In this document: in pieces, positions 44,594-55,490 of the stretch
How positions within the stretch are numbered: the first letter of the stretch is position 1
Layout of the letters: every line of letters begins with the position of its first letter
Origin: Halocafeteria seosinensis
Lineage: Eukaryota > Sar > Bigyra > Bicosoecida
NCBI GenBank assembly: GCA_001687465.1
Contig: LVLI01000603.1
Coordinates: forward strand, 1-64,000
Direction: 5' to 3'
Length of the DNA: 64,000 bases
The notes under the pieces: generated by a model
Told to the model about the DNA's origin: nothing
Databases searched by the model: none
Seen by the model: only the letters and a program-made list of their open reading frames with translations
Made by a program: the position numbers and the translations under genes

Positions 44594-46919
44594 ATGAGTA
44601 GCTCGGGGACTAACAAAAAGAGTAGCGTGGGTCTGCACACTGAAAGAAGTGGCTACCTATCGCGCACCCCTGATGGTAAATCATGGAGCCGTGTGTATGG
44701 TGTAAGTGTATTGGTTTGGTTGAGCAGGATGATGGATACGTTCACTGGTTTCTGCCTTCCCACAGATATTGCGGAAATTTACGATGACTCTGTATACGGA
44801 AAGAAAAGAAGGAACTATTGTCGCCACTCTTCCTTTAGAAGTAAGTCCTATGCGGCGGGGACTTGGTGTTAAAACACGATGGAGGACGTTGATATTCATC
44901 TATCTTCGCAGAATTGTCATGCCTCTCCTCTTGATGCAACACGTGCATCACGGCGATATGCGTTTCAAGTGGAACTGCAGGTGCGTTGAAGCGAGTTTTA
45001 GCATGCGCTGTTCCGTTGTGGGCAGTATAAGGTGTATACTCGAGTGAGTGCAGACGGGTCAAACACATTGGTTCGCTTCGGAATCGAAAGAAGACACTGA
45101 GCACTGGTTAAGTTGTATACTGACTTCATCGATTCCTCCTACATGGCCAGGGGGAGTTAACGCCGAAAATAGAGCAAAGCCTCTTCTATACAGCGAAATT
45201 CTCCGCAAGTTAGGCTACCGACCTCTTTCGGTTGTATGCCGGGTGGACCCCCACAACAACAGTGTGACCGCGGATAATGACTTCGAGAAAGATCCAAACT
45301 TTAGGAACCCGTTAGAGCCCCTGCCATCTCTAGAGTCTGTGCCTTTCTATCAGCAGCGTGCAATGGTTTTGCGGAAGTTAAGGCTCTGCTCGGTCATCTT
45401 CGATATCCCGGACCCGTCTGTGGCGGCTCAGGAGAAAGACTATAAGAGGTCCACACTGATGGAGCTTGTGGACTGTTGTGACAAAAACGGGCATGTGATA
45501 CAGGATCTGCGTGTACTGGACGAAATGTTTCAAATGGTATGCTATGACGACCACGGCTTCAGAAACGATGCTCACTTCACCTTTGTTTGCTTTTCATGAC
45601 CAGGTCCGCGTTAACCTCTTTAGAGCGCTTCCAACAGCCCCGGAGCCTCTTGGTGATCCTGACGAGGGTACGTTATTGGATAGCATTGCCAGTGCCCTTG
45701 TAGTTACTCATTGGGTGGTTTATCCATCTGCAGAAGAAGAGCCTTTCATGGATCATCAATGGCCGCACTTGTCTGTTGTATATGAGTTATTGCTCCACCT
45801 CGTATCCTTGGATAGTATTGGGCTGCCTGTGAAAAAGAAGGTGAGGAATTCCTTTGTTTCCCAGGCAAGTGTCGTTTCCGGCTTGCCATCACTGGCGTTT
45901 TTGGTGTTCAGCTTTTGGATCCCACTTTCGTGAAGAAATTCCTGCTGTTATTTGACAGCGAAGACATGCGGGAACGGGACTATTTGAAGACGATTACGCA
46001 TAGGATTTATTCAAAATTGACTCAGCGGCGTGCCTTAATTCGGCGAGTTATATGCAATTGCTTTTACGAATTCATATTTGAGACAGGGAAACACAACGGG
46101 ATAGCGGAAATGTTAGAAATCCTAGCATCGGTTATAAATGGCTTTGCACAGCCAGTCAAAGAGGAGCACAAAGTTATGCTAGTTAAGGCACTGCTTCCAT
46201 TGCATAAAGCCCGTGATGTTGCTTCTTATCACCCGCAACTTTCATATTGCATGGCGTTATATGTTGCTAAAGATCATACCATTACAAGACATGTTATCCC
46301 AGGGTTGCTAAGATACTGGCCAGTAAGTATTTTTTTGTGGATCTCTAGCCAGTAATATAGTGGTAGGATTTGCGGGTCTTTACAGATTGCAAATAGTGCG
46401 AAGCAAATTATGTTCTTGAATGAGCTGGATGATGTCTTTGAATACGTCCAATCCGACGATCTTGAAGTACGTGTATTGAATCATATTCGCCCTTGCTACA
46501 ATCTACAGGTATTTATAACTCGTATTCAGGTTTTCCGGAAAGGTTTAGCATATAGGCTGTCTAAATGCATAGGGAGCCTGCATTTCCAGGTGGCTGAACG
46601 GACTCTTTGTCTATGGAGCAGCGAGCGCTTTTCTCAACTTGTTTTAGAAGATGCTGATCACCGTTCGGTAATTCTCCCTCTTATATTTAATCCTCTTATG
46701 GATAACAGTCGATACCACTGGCATGAAAGTGTGAAATCGGCTTCAACTCAAATTTTAGAACAGTATATGGAGATTGATGCTGATTTATATAACTCTTGCC
46801 TAGCGCAATGGGAAAAACAGAATGCCAAGCAGGATACGGATGGTGACGCTCTGCTAGATAATCATGATGTCAGCGCGGAGCTAGAAAAGAAGATGAATGC
46901 TCTGTCAGTGAAGAGTTAG
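44594..46919 (+). CDS. PP2A B56/B'-type regulatory subunit fused to N-terminal PH domain
   Basis: Exons 44594-44701, 44766-44840, 44912-44980, 45054-45536, 45604-45840, 45912-46322, 46386-46466 and 46530-46919 join in phase to 617 residues. Residues ~17-115 form a PH domain: 'GYLSRTPDGKSWSRVYGILR' strands, 'RRYAFQVELQTGQTHWFASE' and the closing helix 'DTEHWLSCIL'. From ~165 the B56 HEAT-like fold follows: 'LFDSEDMRERDYLKTITHRI', 'FIFETGKHNGIAEMLEILAS', 'LPLHKARDVASYHPQLSYC', 'GSLHFQVAERTL'. B56 subunits select substrates for the PP2A phosphatase; a PH domain would add phosphoinositide targeting. The two parts are linked by a continuous 161-codon exon (45054-45536), so the fusion is not an artefact of joining exons. 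Confidence 0.9.
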
Positions 46920-47235
46920 TGCTGCAATATACTAATTATGCACTTGTAACCTTCTTGGTTTTAGTATAGCGTTGCATTATGCATCCAATCCTCCTGTCGT
47001 GGAAGAGCTTGGTTGGCAGCTTGGGGTGAACTTCACATGATGAAGCAGGTTGGGTTCAATAACAAGTTGGCAGTCTACACTCTAGTCTAGTCATGCTTTC
47101 TGTAATTGTTAGACACTGCCCTAGAAGCGTCTCTATGTGATGTGTCTTGCTTCTTTCCGACGCCTTGGCCTTTCCTCCGGAGTGCGCTGTGCTGCCGGAT
47201 TCCACCGGGTCTCGTGTTCTTTGGCAGGGAGAACA
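46920..47235. other. Intergenic, nothing recognised
   Basis: 316 bp between two plus-strand genes; should hold the promoter of the reductase gene. Confidence 0.45.
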
Positions 47236-48832
47236 ATGGCATCATCTGCTGTCGGGCGAATTGCCGTCACACGACGACTTCCTGGGCCACAACAGGAAGG
47301 TATGACATTTTCGTCTCTTTCCTTTTTCTATTGCAAACGGGCATAATGTACCTCGTGGATGCTGCAGAACTCCTCAGACGAGTCCAGGAGAGGGGAATCC
47401 AACTGTTGCAGAACGATAGGTAAGGATAGACTGACTACTAGTGACGCTGTTGACATGATCCTCCTTGCTTTTTTTCTTGAATGCAGCGACGAACCTGTTG
47501 ACAGGCGACAGCTGGAGGAATGGACTCAGCAAGGGATCGACGGCCTCTACTGTCTGCTGACGGACAAGATTGACCAGGAACTCATTAGACAGAGCGGGCC
47601 ACGGCTGGAAGTTGTCTCTACTATGTCGGCCGGATTCAACCATGTAAGACACCTGAACCATCAAGTGTAAGGTAGTATGAACACAGAACGACTGATTGCA
47701 GATTGACGTGCAAGCATGCAAGTCAAATGGTACGGCAGTCGGATACACTCCAGACGTACGTAACCCAAGACCATGAAACCTAGAAGCCAGTTTGCTAAAC
47801 TGAACTTGTTTACGACAGGTCTTGACTGATACTACTGCCGATCTTGCGGTTGGTCTGCTGCTATCCACCGCGAGGAGAATACCAGAAGCGGCACAAGCTG
47901 TCAAAGACGGTAAGCTACACTCAAACAGTGCGGAGAGCGACTAGATCATCATTATTGGCTACGGAGTACTAAGCAGGCGAGTGGACCACGTGGAAGCCGG
48001 AATGGATGACGGGAAAGGTGGGTTGCATGCGTTGTAATGCTCTGGTCGCGCTCTTCAACATGATATTATTCGGCAACACAATGCACAGGATATCCATGGT
48101 TCCTCTGTTGGAATTATTGGCATGGGGCGGATCGGCTATGCTATAGCACAAAGACTGAAAGGGTTCAACTGCAGTTTCTTGTACACAGGTACGCAGTATG
48201 CACCTCCTCTCGACGCTTATTGATATTCGAACCACCTCTACAAACGCGATTCCAGCCACGAAAAGGAAGCCGGAGATGGAAAAGCAGTTGGGGAATATTA
48301 GCTTTTATAACTCTGTAGAGCAGATGCTCCCGGACTGCGATTTCTTGATTCTGGCATGCGCCTTGAATGATGCAACATATGGGCTGCTGGGGAAAGGTAA
48401 ATAAGAGCAGATATTCATGCCTGAGCTGCAAAGAGAGTCCTTGGCAAAATTTTGCAGATGCTTTCAAGAAGATGAAAAACGATGCCATTGTGGTCAATAT
48501 CTCCCGCGGAGAGGTCATACAGCAAGACGAGCTTGTACAGGCTTTGCGCGATGGTGAGTACACACCATTGGACAGCAGTGTTTTCAAAGGGTATTGTGAA
48601 CGCGTGTTACCTACCCTGTTCAGGTGAGATTGGAGCTGCTGGTTTGGATGTAACAACTCCGGAGCCACTACCCAAGGACCATCCGCTAGTTTCATTACCT
48701 AATGCGTTGGTGCTTCCACATATTGGGTCTGCAAGCGTAACTACGCGCAGAAAAATAGCATCCATGGCGCTTGAAAATCTTTTCGCTGGGATTGACGGCC
48801 AGACACTGCCGTATGCCGTTCCTGGGAGCTGA
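47236..48832 (+). CDS. GRHPR: Glyoxylate/hydroxypyruvate reductase (D-2-hydroxyacid dehydrogenase)
   Basis: It reduces glyoxylate and hydroxypyruvate with NAD(P)H. Ten exons (47236-47299, 47368-47419, 47487-47643, 47702-47755, 47819-47909, 47977-48017, 48089-48188, 48256-48396, 48458-48553, 48624-48832) join in phase to 334 residues, the usual family length. The substrate domain has 'STMSAGFNHIDVQACKSNG' and 'TTADLAVGLLLSTARRIPEA'. The coenzyme domain has GMGRIG (164-169). The catalytic triad is visible: Arg250 in 'ISRGEVI', Glu279 in 'TTPEPLP' and His298 in 'LPHIGSAS'. No organelle signal is obvious at either end. Ten exons in 1.6 kb make it the most intron-rich gene per length here. Confidence 0.92.
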
Positions 48833-49142
48833 ACGAGCGACCAGGGTCAACCACGGTCTTGCTCGTACCTCGTTTCACATCGAATACACTTACTGTTGTG
48901 GTTGATAACTATGCACAGTGTGTTTTCCTGTTCAAGTCGTCGTCTCATGACCAATGGCATTATTCTTTGATAGCCTATTGACCATAGGTCCTCACGCCGA
49001 GGCTCACGGTTTGTGATCCTTCAACGAGTGTGTTTTAGACTCAGTGATAAATGGTTGTCAAATGTTTGATGGGGTAGTGTAGAAGTGCACACCTATTCGT
49101 ATTGCTTGCGTGAACCTGTATCATACTACATACGAGTACACT

Positions 49143-49760
49143 ATGGCGGAACTATCTCGACGGCAGCAACGCTCTCAGCAGCGAGAAGAGCTACTTGCGG
49201 CTTCAGAATCTAATGAAGACAAACTGCGTCAGTCTCATATACAGCAAGTGCTGGAAAGGGTGAGTAAATCTTATCATGTAGACCTTAGAGTGATGGATGT
49301 CGACTTACATTTCGTTGCATTGGTAATCTCATGTACGCTGCTGCAGCGCCGACGGGAGAAAGAAAGTGCAAAGCGAAGATATACACCCCAGCTTCACTTG
49401 CAGCAGCGCAAATCGGATTCGGACAAGCCTTCACATGATAAAGACAGCAGTAGGCGCCGTTCATTTGGTGGAGACAAGGAGTCTGATAAGTGCAGGGAAC
49501 AACATAGCAAGAAGAAGTCCTCACACAGGGGCAGCGACAGGAAGAGAAGGAAGAGCAGAAAAAGGCGAAAAAGCCCAAGTCCATCAACTTCCTCTGGAAG
49601 TTCGGGTAGCAGTGATACTCGTTCCAGGTCGAGTTCTTCGTCATCCTCACACTCTGACGAAGGAAGCACCTCCGAAGATACCAAACGACGTTCTTCGAGA
49701 AAAGAGAACGATGAAAAGAAAGAAAAGAACAGGAAGAAAAGAAAAACTGCCTCGGAATGA
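49143..49760 (+). CDS. Lys/Ser/Arg-rich (RS-like) protein
   Basis: Exons 49143-49259 and 49347-49760 join at phase 0 to give 176 residues. The intron is also open in frame, so retained-intron protein is possible. A short helical N terminus ('KLRQSHIQQVLERRRREKES') is followed by basic stretches alternating with serine runs ('KRRKSRKRRKSPSPSTSSGS', then poly-Ser and 'KKEKNRKKRKTASE'). Such proteins are usually nuclear, often splicing-associated, but there is no folded domain to name. Confidence 0.65.
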   Translation: MAELSRRQQRSQQREELLAASESNEDKLRQSHIQQVLERVSKSYHVDLRVMDVDLHFVALVISCTLLQRRREKESAKRRYTPQLHLQQRKSDSDKPSHDKDSSRRRSFGGDKESDKCREQHSKKKSSHRGSDRKRRKSRKRRKSPSPSTSSGSSGSSDTRSRSSSSSSSHSDEGSTSEDTKRRSSRKENDEKKEKNRKKRKTASE

Positions 49761-50654
49761 AGTGTCCCCGTTCAGTAGAATGTTTTACTCGCAAGGAGGG
49801 GCTATACTCATATCATGTGCTGCCTTCGCTAACATATAGGATCTAGATTTCGGTCATAGATTCGTACAGTTTGGTGCAATTCTACTGCCACAGAAATGAA
49901 AGTAGCGTCACTGAAGTCCTCAACCATGACAGTGAAAACTCCCATGGACTTCCATGGTCGCGTTGGAATTGTTTAGACGTATCATACCGTATTGCCAGAG
50001 CGGATCTCGATGGGCCATAGTGCCTTTACGTTTCTCAAGCGTCCGATGACTATGGTGCTGCTGCGCATTTTCGGTCGAGACTCTCATTTATTACCTTCGG
50101 ATCCGTGTGACCGTGTCATTTGAATTCCACCTCGGATGGTATCATCCTGTGCTGTTGAGCACTCCTGTGTTAACGTTTGGAGGCCGGCCGATACTCCTCT
50201 GTTTATACAACTCTTGATCCTCGCTACCGTCCTTGACACCTATTTTATTTTTACCGTCATGTATTTAAGTGCTAAGTTGTTCTTGGGAAAAATAAAACAC
50301 ACACACTTGTCATTGAAGTACGTCTTGCTTTTTTGTTGAAGTGACACGTGCCCAAGTGGTTACTGTGGGCCGTTTTGCAGTAACTGCTGTCCCGGTGTAG
50401 CCAGTGTGACGGAGGGAAGGGGAGTTATTTCATTCTTTGGAGCTATTTGGAGTTGATGAAGTGTCCATATTCTCTAGAAGAGGGGTAAACAGTAACACAG
50501 AGACGCAGATTTTGGTTGCGTACTGCAAAGAAGCTCCCTTTCCCGTTGCAAAGGGAAGCTGTGTGACAAGAAGAACCGCAGAAGGACCTTTCTTTCCCTT
50601 TCCCCCCATTTCATTGTGCTCATGTCTATACAGCATCCAGAAAAAAGAAGGACG
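49761..50654. other. Intergenic, nothing recognised
   Basis: Nearly 900 bp before the second LRR gene. No supported gene, repeat or RNA. Confidence 0.5.
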
Positions 50655-53600
50655 ATGGCTCATCGTTTGGTGCTTGGCTTACTGTTGAGTCTAGTGGTTG
50701 CTCCCTTCAGAGCACATGCGCTTACGCGGACACAGCTTGGTTGCTGTTTCCTGGAAGCTGGTGTTCTCAAAGACTGTGAAAATTGTGGAGTAGGCAATGA
50801 AATTGTGTAAGCAACGTTACGACAACAATGACCCCGAGACCAAGATGACTGTTTGCGATTGTTCTTGATGTACTTTGGCATCCCACAGAGACTTTAGTGG
50901 GGAGGGAATTTCCGACATAGAAGATGGTGCTTTCGACAACACAACCAATACTGCGATGAGAGACTTGTAAGTACCGCATCCTTTGAGTCCTTTCTGGATA
51001 TTAAACTCAATGGATTTAACGTGGGAGTCTCAGGTTATTGTCGGGCAACGAAATTAGCACTTTGAGGAAAGAGATGTTCCGTGGTTTGGGGCAGCTTAAA
51101 TTTCTGTAAGTGTATATCCTCAGACACTAGCTTGGACTGCTGGCTGTTTAGAGTAAAGTGTGCACTGCTACAGGGAAATCAAGTCCAACGGACTGACTGA
51201 GATACAGGATGATGCTTTGGATCACTTGACCACCCTGGAAGTGTTTGACGTTGTAGACAATGACCTCACAGAACTCCCCCCACGTTTGTTGCGTGACAAT
51301 CCCAGCATAGAGGACTTGTACGTATCCGAAACTAATGTCTGTCTGGTGGTGTCTCAAATTTGAAAACCAAACTGCTACTACTATTACAGTCGTGCTACGA
51401 TTCCTACGAATAACAAGCTGACTCTTCTAGACCCCTTCTTTTTGGAAGGGGTAGGCAGCAGCAGTTATATACTGTAGGTTATCAGTGTTGCTTAAGGAAA
51501 TACCTAATCCAGAACACTAAACCTAACGGTCTTGCATTGCGTACGCAGGAGGTTGGATGAGAACGAGATTGATTTCTTTTGGATCGACTTTTGGAAAGTA
51601 TCCAATGGCTTTGCATCCGTGTAAGTAATGAGGTACATACTCTTGGTATCGGTTGTACCTTCGTTTATTGTACTAGCTGTAATTTGTTGCTACCACAGTG
51701 ATGTATCGGGCAACGTTGGGAAAACCCAGGGAAACTGTCCTGGTCCTCCTAATGAGAGGACCGATCCTCCCGGATTCCAAGAGGTCAGATTCACCGAGAG
51801 GTCTACGCCTCAAAATTTCCAAGAAGGTGTTTTTGGCATAGACATATTTTTTTGCTATGCTGATTTTCGAGATTCTACTCCAACGCCCAGCCGGACTCCC
51901 ACGTCGTCCCGAACTCCAACCCCGTCGATTAGCGAGTCGAATACTCCTACACCTTCTTCCACGGGTACTCGGACGCCCACACACACGCCAACCCCGACAA
52001 TGACTTCAACTCAGACCCCAACAGGCACATCCACACGCACGCCCTCGAACTCTGCCACACCAACAGCAACTGCCACTAGCAGTCCTAGTTCTTCTCCAGA
52101 CTTAGTAATCGGTTGCTGTCGCGCGTTCAACTTCGTTCTTGTACGATGTGACTGCCCCGATGAAGAAGTTTTGTAAGTACCGCCAACCACATATTCGTTG
52201 ACGCTGGAAGTGTTTTACTGAAGCTCCGAAGCTTGTATATTGTTGTCGACCAGGGACCTATCCTGTAACAATCTACGTGGGATAGCCTCCGGGACGTTTG
52301 ACAGCCCTTGGGATAATGGAAATATAGACACCTTGTAAGAAGTGACATGAACTCTGTCAAGTTTTATGCGCATGTCCTAATGTCTTCTCCAGAATTTTGA
52401 ACGACAATGTAATCGATCACATCGAAGGCGGAGCGTTCGTTGGTCTGAGTTCACTGAGGACACTGTAGGTGAATTTAGAAATATCGCATCACATTCAGAT
52501 ACTAGTGGAAGTGTACTCTAGCATTTCACAGGTCACTGACAAAAAACAGACTAACTTCATTGGACGGCGACGATTTTCAAGGGCTAGTTAATGTGACGAA
52601 TATGTAAGCTCGAAAGGACTAGGGTGCTGTATTTTGGTAGCCAACTAGGTTAGTGTGCTCGATTTTATGCAGATTTCTCAATGAAAATGAGATCAGCGAA
52701 ATTGCGGAATCCACATTCAGCGAAGTTCCTTTGCTGGAAGTCATGTACGTTTCTATAAACGCAGACGCTTTTCATCGGTTCTCGTAACATCCTTTAGCAT
52801 CCCTCAGATTGTTGCATGACAACGAACTTGTTTCGCTGTACGGCGACACGTTCCGAGAAAATGCTGCGCTGCAGGTTTTGTAAGCCACTTATGGAAATCC
52901 CTCTGTGGCTTGAGTATTGGTCGACGTTTTCCATACATCGTTCTACAGAGATTTGGACCGTAACAAACTTGTCGCTCTTCCTGACAATCTGTTTGAAGTA
53001 GATTCTTGTCTGACGTACTTGTAAGTTCCTTTGAGTCTGAACGCTTTCAAACACTTTGTTGATTGTGACTATTTATGACAGAAATCTGGGGGAACCTGAC
53101 TGCCCCAAAGGGAACAACCCCGGACTCTCTGGCTGTCCATGTCCTCAATCAGCCCCAAGCACGCTTCAGTCGGATCTGCTTTACACTTCATACGAGTTTG
53201 GACAAGTGGATACACCGCAGTTCTGCTTTGCCCCTCCAATGTGCTGCTCTCTAGTTGATGGGACACTCTCGAATTGTCGTTGCAATGTAACTCGACTGTA
53301 AGTTCACGCCGCTATCTGAACAACTGAATGTGATCAGCAAATACCGAACTAATACAGCAATCTCTCGCGAAAAAATATATCAAGCTTGGAGTGTCCGTTC
53401 GCGTACCCAGAGAATGTTGCGCTACAGGAAATGTAAGTCTCAGAGTATTGTTGGCTAGGACGTGTATTTCGCTGAGGTGACGATCTGTCCATCTATACAG
53501 ATACTTGCACGATAATGAACTAACCGAAATTCCTATAAGTGCTTTTGCGGGGGCCTCCAATGCCAAGACGCTGTCAGTGCTACCATGGTATCTTGTCCTT

Positions 53601-54398
53601 TGGGAATTAAAATTGATAGTAATAATCTGCAGGATGCTCGGAAACAACAAAATTGCGAATTTGGACCCCTTGGCGTTTATAGGTCTGGACTCCCTACGAA
53701 ATCTGTGCGTTTTGCATTGCCTAGATTGGTACCGTACCCGGTGTGTTGATATGTGTAGGGTCGAAGAAGTGCAGGTATCTACAATCTAATTCTCTCACCT
53801 CGCTTGGGGCATGCAAATTTGGGGGTCTTCCGCGTTTGGAAAAGCTGTAGGTGGAACGGAGTTTTGGGGCTTTTGAACGGCATCTATCTTGCCTCGTTTG
53901 CGTATGGTTATCTGCAGCGTATTGAAAGATAATAATTTGACTGATGGGTTGCATGCCTTTCAGCTGGAAGGAATCGGCCAAAACGTTGAGGCAATGTAAG
54001 AAGAACATTGTGAGAGTAAACTGCGGTACCCATGTCTCGAGATAGTTTTTCGCCCTTCTTTTGACTTTATACAGATATTTACAGCGAAACCATATTGAAT
54101 TCATCGAAGTCGGTGTGGCTGACCATTTGACCGAAAACTTTATGTTTGCGTAGGTGTTTTGTAATGTATCCAAGTAGTTTTCTTGTTTTTACACGAAGTT
54201 TTGAGGGATTGTCACAGAGCGTTAGAGAATAATGAAGGGTATAATACCTGCGCACCACCCAATCAAGGGAGTACCGCTGATATATTTTCGGCCACGCTTT
54301 CGTTTTGTTTCTCTGTGAATGAGCTTCCTGGAGAGACTGGAATATGCCAGGTTAGGGCACTATCTCCCAGTATGTCTCTGTGTTATGGACCGAACTAG
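50655..54398 (+). CDS. LRR surface protein, paralogue lacking stalk and membrane anchor
   Basis: Twenty-one exons keep phase 2 throughout and total 785 residues. Examples are 50655-50806, 50889-50966, 51034-51105, 51174-51317, 51699-52172, eight exons of about 72 nt between 52254 and 53020, 53082-53297, and 53358-54149 in six exons. The last is 54218-54398. The signal peptide is 'MAHRLVLGLLLSLVV'. Cys modules ('GCC...CDC') and a Thr/Pro-rich linker (51890-52110) separate three LRR blocks, with repeats such as 'LSGNEISTLRKEMFRGLGQL'. The C-terminal cap 'LENNEGYNTC' matches the paralogue's 'LDKNPGYDRC', but the frame stops ~48 codons later. There is no mucin stalk and no TM helix, so the product would be secreted. 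The inverted-repeat element begins about 530 bp downstream and may have cut the gene short. Confidence 0.82.
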
Positions 54399-54585
54399 GT
54401 ATGTTATAGCGGACCTGCCGTGGAGACCGAAGATCTGCTCACTGCTTATCACACAAAGCAACGTGGATTTCGAAGTCACATACATGTTTTCCTTGTCTCA
54501 TATTAAAGGAACATTCGGGAAAATTGTTAACCGGACCTTGCAAAGAACGAAGCTAAATGATAACAAAAATTGAGCCTAATCTAGG

Positions 54586-54931
54586 GAGACTAGGAGCAGT
54601 ACATGTACCATCAATAGCGACAGATGTTCCTATTAAATTATCAGTCAAGTCTAACTTGTTATTAGAATAATTAAACAAAGGTGAATCATTAAGTTCAAGC
54701 TCAACAGTAAGATCAGATTTTGAACAATGGCGAGGAGCGCTGAGACTAGGTTCATACGCGGCGCTTTATACTCGACCGCCGACCGCTTGGCTAAGGCCGA
54801 CAAAATTTGTTTTTACGCGGGGAAGTGGCAAGCGAACGGTGACGTGTAGTAACTGTGGGCAGGTGAAACTTAAGTTTAATTTATATTTCTAAACTTATAA
54901 CTCAAAATTCGCGGGCGTTACCTGTCTTGAT
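54586..54931. other. AT-rich stretch of different composition, unknown origin
   Basis: This lies between the LRR gene and the left inverted repeat. Its base composition is more AT-rich than its neighbours. On the minus strand it encodes a short open stretch with 'NKLDLTDNLIGTSVAIDGTC' before a stop. I cannot identify it. It may be a remnant of an earlier insertion. Confidence 0.4.
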
Positions 54932-55253
54932 GGAAAACCCGCTCAACCATAAGGGTGTGACAAAAATCTGTTTTTATTGGCTTTTTTCTGACTCTAGTTT
55001 CTGCTGAATTTGTTTTTCGATTTTATTTTTGTTGTTACATTTGTGTGTGTGTTACATTATTTTCTCTTCTACGATTTCCTTTTAAGTTCTCCAATTCTTC
55101 GTTGCGTTACCAATGCGAGCAGTTGTCTTTACTCACCACGTACTGTTTAGACCCCTCGTCTGCACGCTCTTTCAATCCTCTTTACCGCCATAATGGTACT
55201 GATGTCCGACCTGTAGCAGCTGCGGCTGACCACTACCAGGTAACAAGAATAAA
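54932..55253 (+). repeat. Left terminal inverted repeat
   Basis: It is the reverse complement of 59532-59853. Long perfect blocks include 'ttactcaccacgtactgttt' and 'tttgttgttacat'. The right copy differs by small indels, including the T-rich stretch near 54965-55030. Confidence 0.85.
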
Positions 55254-55490
55254 GTCTAACCTGTTTCACCCTTCGGGTTCACCAAGGGATTGGGACAGGA
55301 TAGTGTTTATGCGATGTTTTTGTTTATGTTGTAAAATCCTACTAGCTAGGCCGGGAACGCCATAATTACCAAAGTAGAGCAAACACCATACCGCACAATT
55401 TTTACATCGTGTCTTCTCTTTCGTCCCCAGTTGCTTCGCACACCAATTCAGATATATGAGGAGTGGTGTTCAGTCACAAGGCGAATTGCT

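Noticed and set aside
45041-45053. Alternative exon 'YKVYTR' before the fourth exon of the PH-B56 gene
   Set aside because: It would need a 10-bp intron to reach the PH frame; skipping it gives a normal intron and a complete PH strand.
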